From NCBI GenBank assembly GCA_032191485.1, contig JAVDOI010000016.1:4658719-4722718 (forward strand): a DNA stretch of 64,000 bases. The letters run 5' to 3'. This DNA is from Leptoclinus maculatus (taxonomy: Eukaryota; Chordata; Actinopteri; Perciformes; Stichaeidae). Every line of letters begins with the position of its first letter. Position 1 is the stretch's first letter. The position numbers were made by a program, and so were the translations under genes. Of the stretch, positions 61,691-64,000 are shown piece by piece. The notes beneath the pieces were generated by a model, which saw nothing but the letters and a program-made list of their open reading frames with translations, ran no database searches and was not told the origin of the DNA.

Positions 61691-64000
61691 AAGACTAAAA
61701 ACAGTCTCAAATATAACGCTTCATTTTCAAAAAAGGATCACTATATTCCTAAGACAGCTGGGCATGTTAGTATATAACAAACACTCAATCAGGCAGTGCA
61801 TTCTGGGTGGACTATTTTTAGCAGTGGATTAATACACATTTGGTGCGACAGCTGGAAATGTAAGAAAACAGCATCAAATAACTGTAGACGGTTGATCTAC
61901 AAAAGATCAGAATCTATCCAAAGAAAAACAAAAAGTCAACATAAGTCTTGATTTAGACTTTATTCAAAATGTTGATAAACTTGATACTCTTGATCAATTA
62001 GGCGTGAAATAACCAATACTGTAATGATAACAAAAACGTTCACTGATGTACTCAAATCTAAATCTGACACATTCAGCGTGACAGAGACATCCGGTGATTT
62101 TAAAAGGAAGGGTTGCATTTAACAAAAGGTGATGCATCTTTCAGCAACAGCGCTGCACGGATTGTACGGAATAGCTTTCTTTGTAAGAGCTCCTCACTAG
62201 CAGCTAGTTCATTTAGTGGTTTTGGTCCTGAGGACATCGAGGCCTTAGTGCTGGTAGAGTTGAATTTGGTCCGAAGCCTGAATGCACCTTATTGATAACC
62301 GGTATCACCAATATTCCTGCTGCAGTTTGTCAAACGTAGTGGAATGTTTTTGGGTATGTCGAGACATCGTTAACCCTAATAGACAAAACCTTTTTCGTTA
62401 GCTGCTAGCCAACAAAGCTTTGTTACTGTGGACGACAAACTGCAGACTTCAGCTTCAAACAGAAACACAATATTTTAAAGGGGAATATACAGCACCAGTG
62501 CATTATGGTATTTACAGTTAACCTTAATTCATAGAAAATGAGTCAATCCAGTGATATCTTGGCTTGCAAACTGCCCCTTTAACAGCTTGATTATTAGTAA
62601 GGCTTTTACAGTGTGGTTTGACAGTCAGTGGTCATAAAATACAGAACACGGGATACTTCCCATTCTAAATCATCAGAAGATGCCACAGTGATGCACACGT
62701 CAGGAAATACAATTATATTTACACCATTGGAGAATTCATATCTCACTGTAAATGAGCTTTGTTTTGTCCTCATGAACTTCTCAAAAACAGACTGAACTGA
62801 GACAGCGATAAAAGGTTGGGGGGGGGGGGGGGGGGGGGTATGATCATCAGTCAAAAGTAACAAAATTAAGTAAATTTGTTCATTTTTTTTTTTAGAGCGG
62901 GACCGGGAGTGACCAGTGTGTATCCTGCAGAGTCAGACCGCCATACTCACAAGTTCACAGAGATCCGGAGACGACGACGAATCAGAATAACAAACAACTG
63001 GCTCTAAGTTTACATTATGATAATGAAACTGTGTCTTCACTCTATTTCACTAAATGTTGTCCTCTAATGTCTCATTTGTGCAAAACTGTGTGCACATGAT
63101 AGAGATGAGTAAGTGATAAACTAGTGTTGACATCACACGGTCCGTCTGTTATAGAGTACAAGTATTGCTCTTTGTGTACTCAATGTTCTAAACAAGATCC
63201 TCCCACGTTGCCACTCCCGGCTGAGCATCAATTTAAATCTGAGATTGTGCTGTGTCACTGCAGTTGCAGCAAATCAGCTGTCATCGAGGGGGATTAGATG
63301 ATAAATTCATTCATTTGGGGCAGGTTTTCCCGACATAAACATTGGTGGCTGAAGCGTTCCCCCATTCGGCTGCAGTACAGGAAATATTAACCCCCCAAAA
63401 AAATTATGTTCTATAAATACTTTCAAACACATGACTACAATAGTCATTTCAACAGTTAAGTGAAACGAATGTTTGCTCTGCAGGTCTTTTTCTACCTGCT
63501 TCTCTAAAATCTTTAGGACATTCTGGGAGAAGACATACTTGCATCCCTGCTACGATCCAGTATGTAACCGGTCCCTGGAACACAAACGGTACTGCAGCAT
63601 CGCTCACTTTTAAAACACTCACAAAACAGCATATATGCAATACAAAAAAACGCTGTCAGCATTAGGCTGATAATGGGATAAAAAGAAATATTTACAAACA
63701 AGACATTGTTTTTTTTTTTGTTCAACATTTTAAGGGTACATGCATGATTCTCAAGTCAAAAAATCTAAAAGCGTGATCGCACAACTTTGAAACTGACATG
63801 GAATGTATGTCCTGCTGGTTTCTAAAAAGGTAAGGTCAAGTCTCTCCATATTAAATTACCTATAAAAATATATATATAAATAAAAAGGTGAGGGTATTGT
63901 GTTGCGAAAGCTGCAGCAGCGGTCAACGTTTAGCTGCACCGACAGAACGAACAAGGAAGAAGGTAACAAAAGGGAGGAAGAGCTGAGCGAACAAAGATGG
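61691..64000. other. Terminal non-coding stretch
   Basis: AT-rich sequence with the second G21 run. A pyrimidine tract and AG at 62,897 precede 64 open codons without recognisable content. An AATAAA on the minus strand near 61,960 could end a gene entering from the right. The expected next gene, il20ra, is not recognised here. Confidence 0.5.
62818..62838 (+). repeat. G21 homopolymer downstream of il22ra2
   Basis: Twenty-one consecutive G in otherwise AT-rich non-coding DNA. The length matches the run at 52.6 kb, though slippage may affect both. Confidence 0.9.

Noticed and set aside
62898..63100. Possible exon: poly-T and AG followed by about 64 open codons
   Set aside because: No recognisable domain, no matching upstream donor or neighbouring exon; an il20ra exon was looked for and not recognised.

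Overview
This is vertebrate nuclear DNA, almost certainly from a ray-finned (teleost) fish. The genes are split by GT-AG introns, intergenic DNA is AT-rich, (CA)n/(TG)n microsatellites are extremely dense (several over 100 bases), and there are many copies of dispersed repeat families that I recognise from spiny-rayed fish genomes. I cannot name the species.

Four protein-coding loci can be supported. (1) olig3 lies on the minus strand at 16,964-17,836. It is an intronless bHLH transcription-factor gene with a TATA box, a long GA-repeat 5' UTR and a poly(A) signal. (2) An intact 269-codon frame lies on the minus strand at 36,327-37,136. It begins with a signal peptide and has weak leucine-rich-repeat character; I do not recognise it. 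(3) ifngr1 lies on the plus strand at 41,539-51,802. It has seven coding exons giving a 399-residue type I membrane receptor, with a C-terminal tyrosine motif resembling the STAT1-docking site of the interferon-gamma receptor alpha chain. (4) il22ra2 lies on the plus strand at 56,265-59,344. It has five coding exons giving a 219-residue secreted class II cytokine receptor with no membrane segment, the IL-22 binding protein type.

The order olig3 - ifngr1 - il22ra2 is the same neighbourhood as human chromosome 6q23 (OLIG3, IFNGR1, IL22RA2, IL20RA). This supports the identifications and argues against olig2/olig1, whose human neighbours are the IFNAR2/IL10RB cluster. The next expected receptor, il20ra, is not visible before the window ends. 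olig3 and the receptor genes do different jobs: olig3 specifies dorsal neural progenitors, ifngr1 transduces interferon-gamma signals, and il22ra2 neutralises IL-22. Their linkage is ancient synteny, not a shared pathway.

Layout: 1-16.2 kb is a gene-poor flank 3' of olig3; 16.2-18.3 kb is olig3; 18.3-36.2 kb is a gene desert with candidate regulatory elements and repeats; 36.2-37.2 kb is the unrecognised secreted-protein frame; 37.2-41.5 kb is repeat-bearing intergenic DNA; 41.5-53.1 kb is ifngr1 with its 3' UTR; 53.1-56.2 kb is repeat-rich; 56.2-60.05 kb is il22ra2; 60.05-64 kb is non-coding and contains a degenerate tandem array. No CRISPR array, prokaryotic operon, tRNA or rRNA gene was seen. 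I found no convincing wholly new biological system. The most interesting signals are the placement of long CA/TG tracts against splice sites of the two receptor genes, a perfect interferon-response-type motif in the il22ra2 3' UTR intron, paired POU octamers in the olig3 desert, and the unrecognised 269-codon gene.
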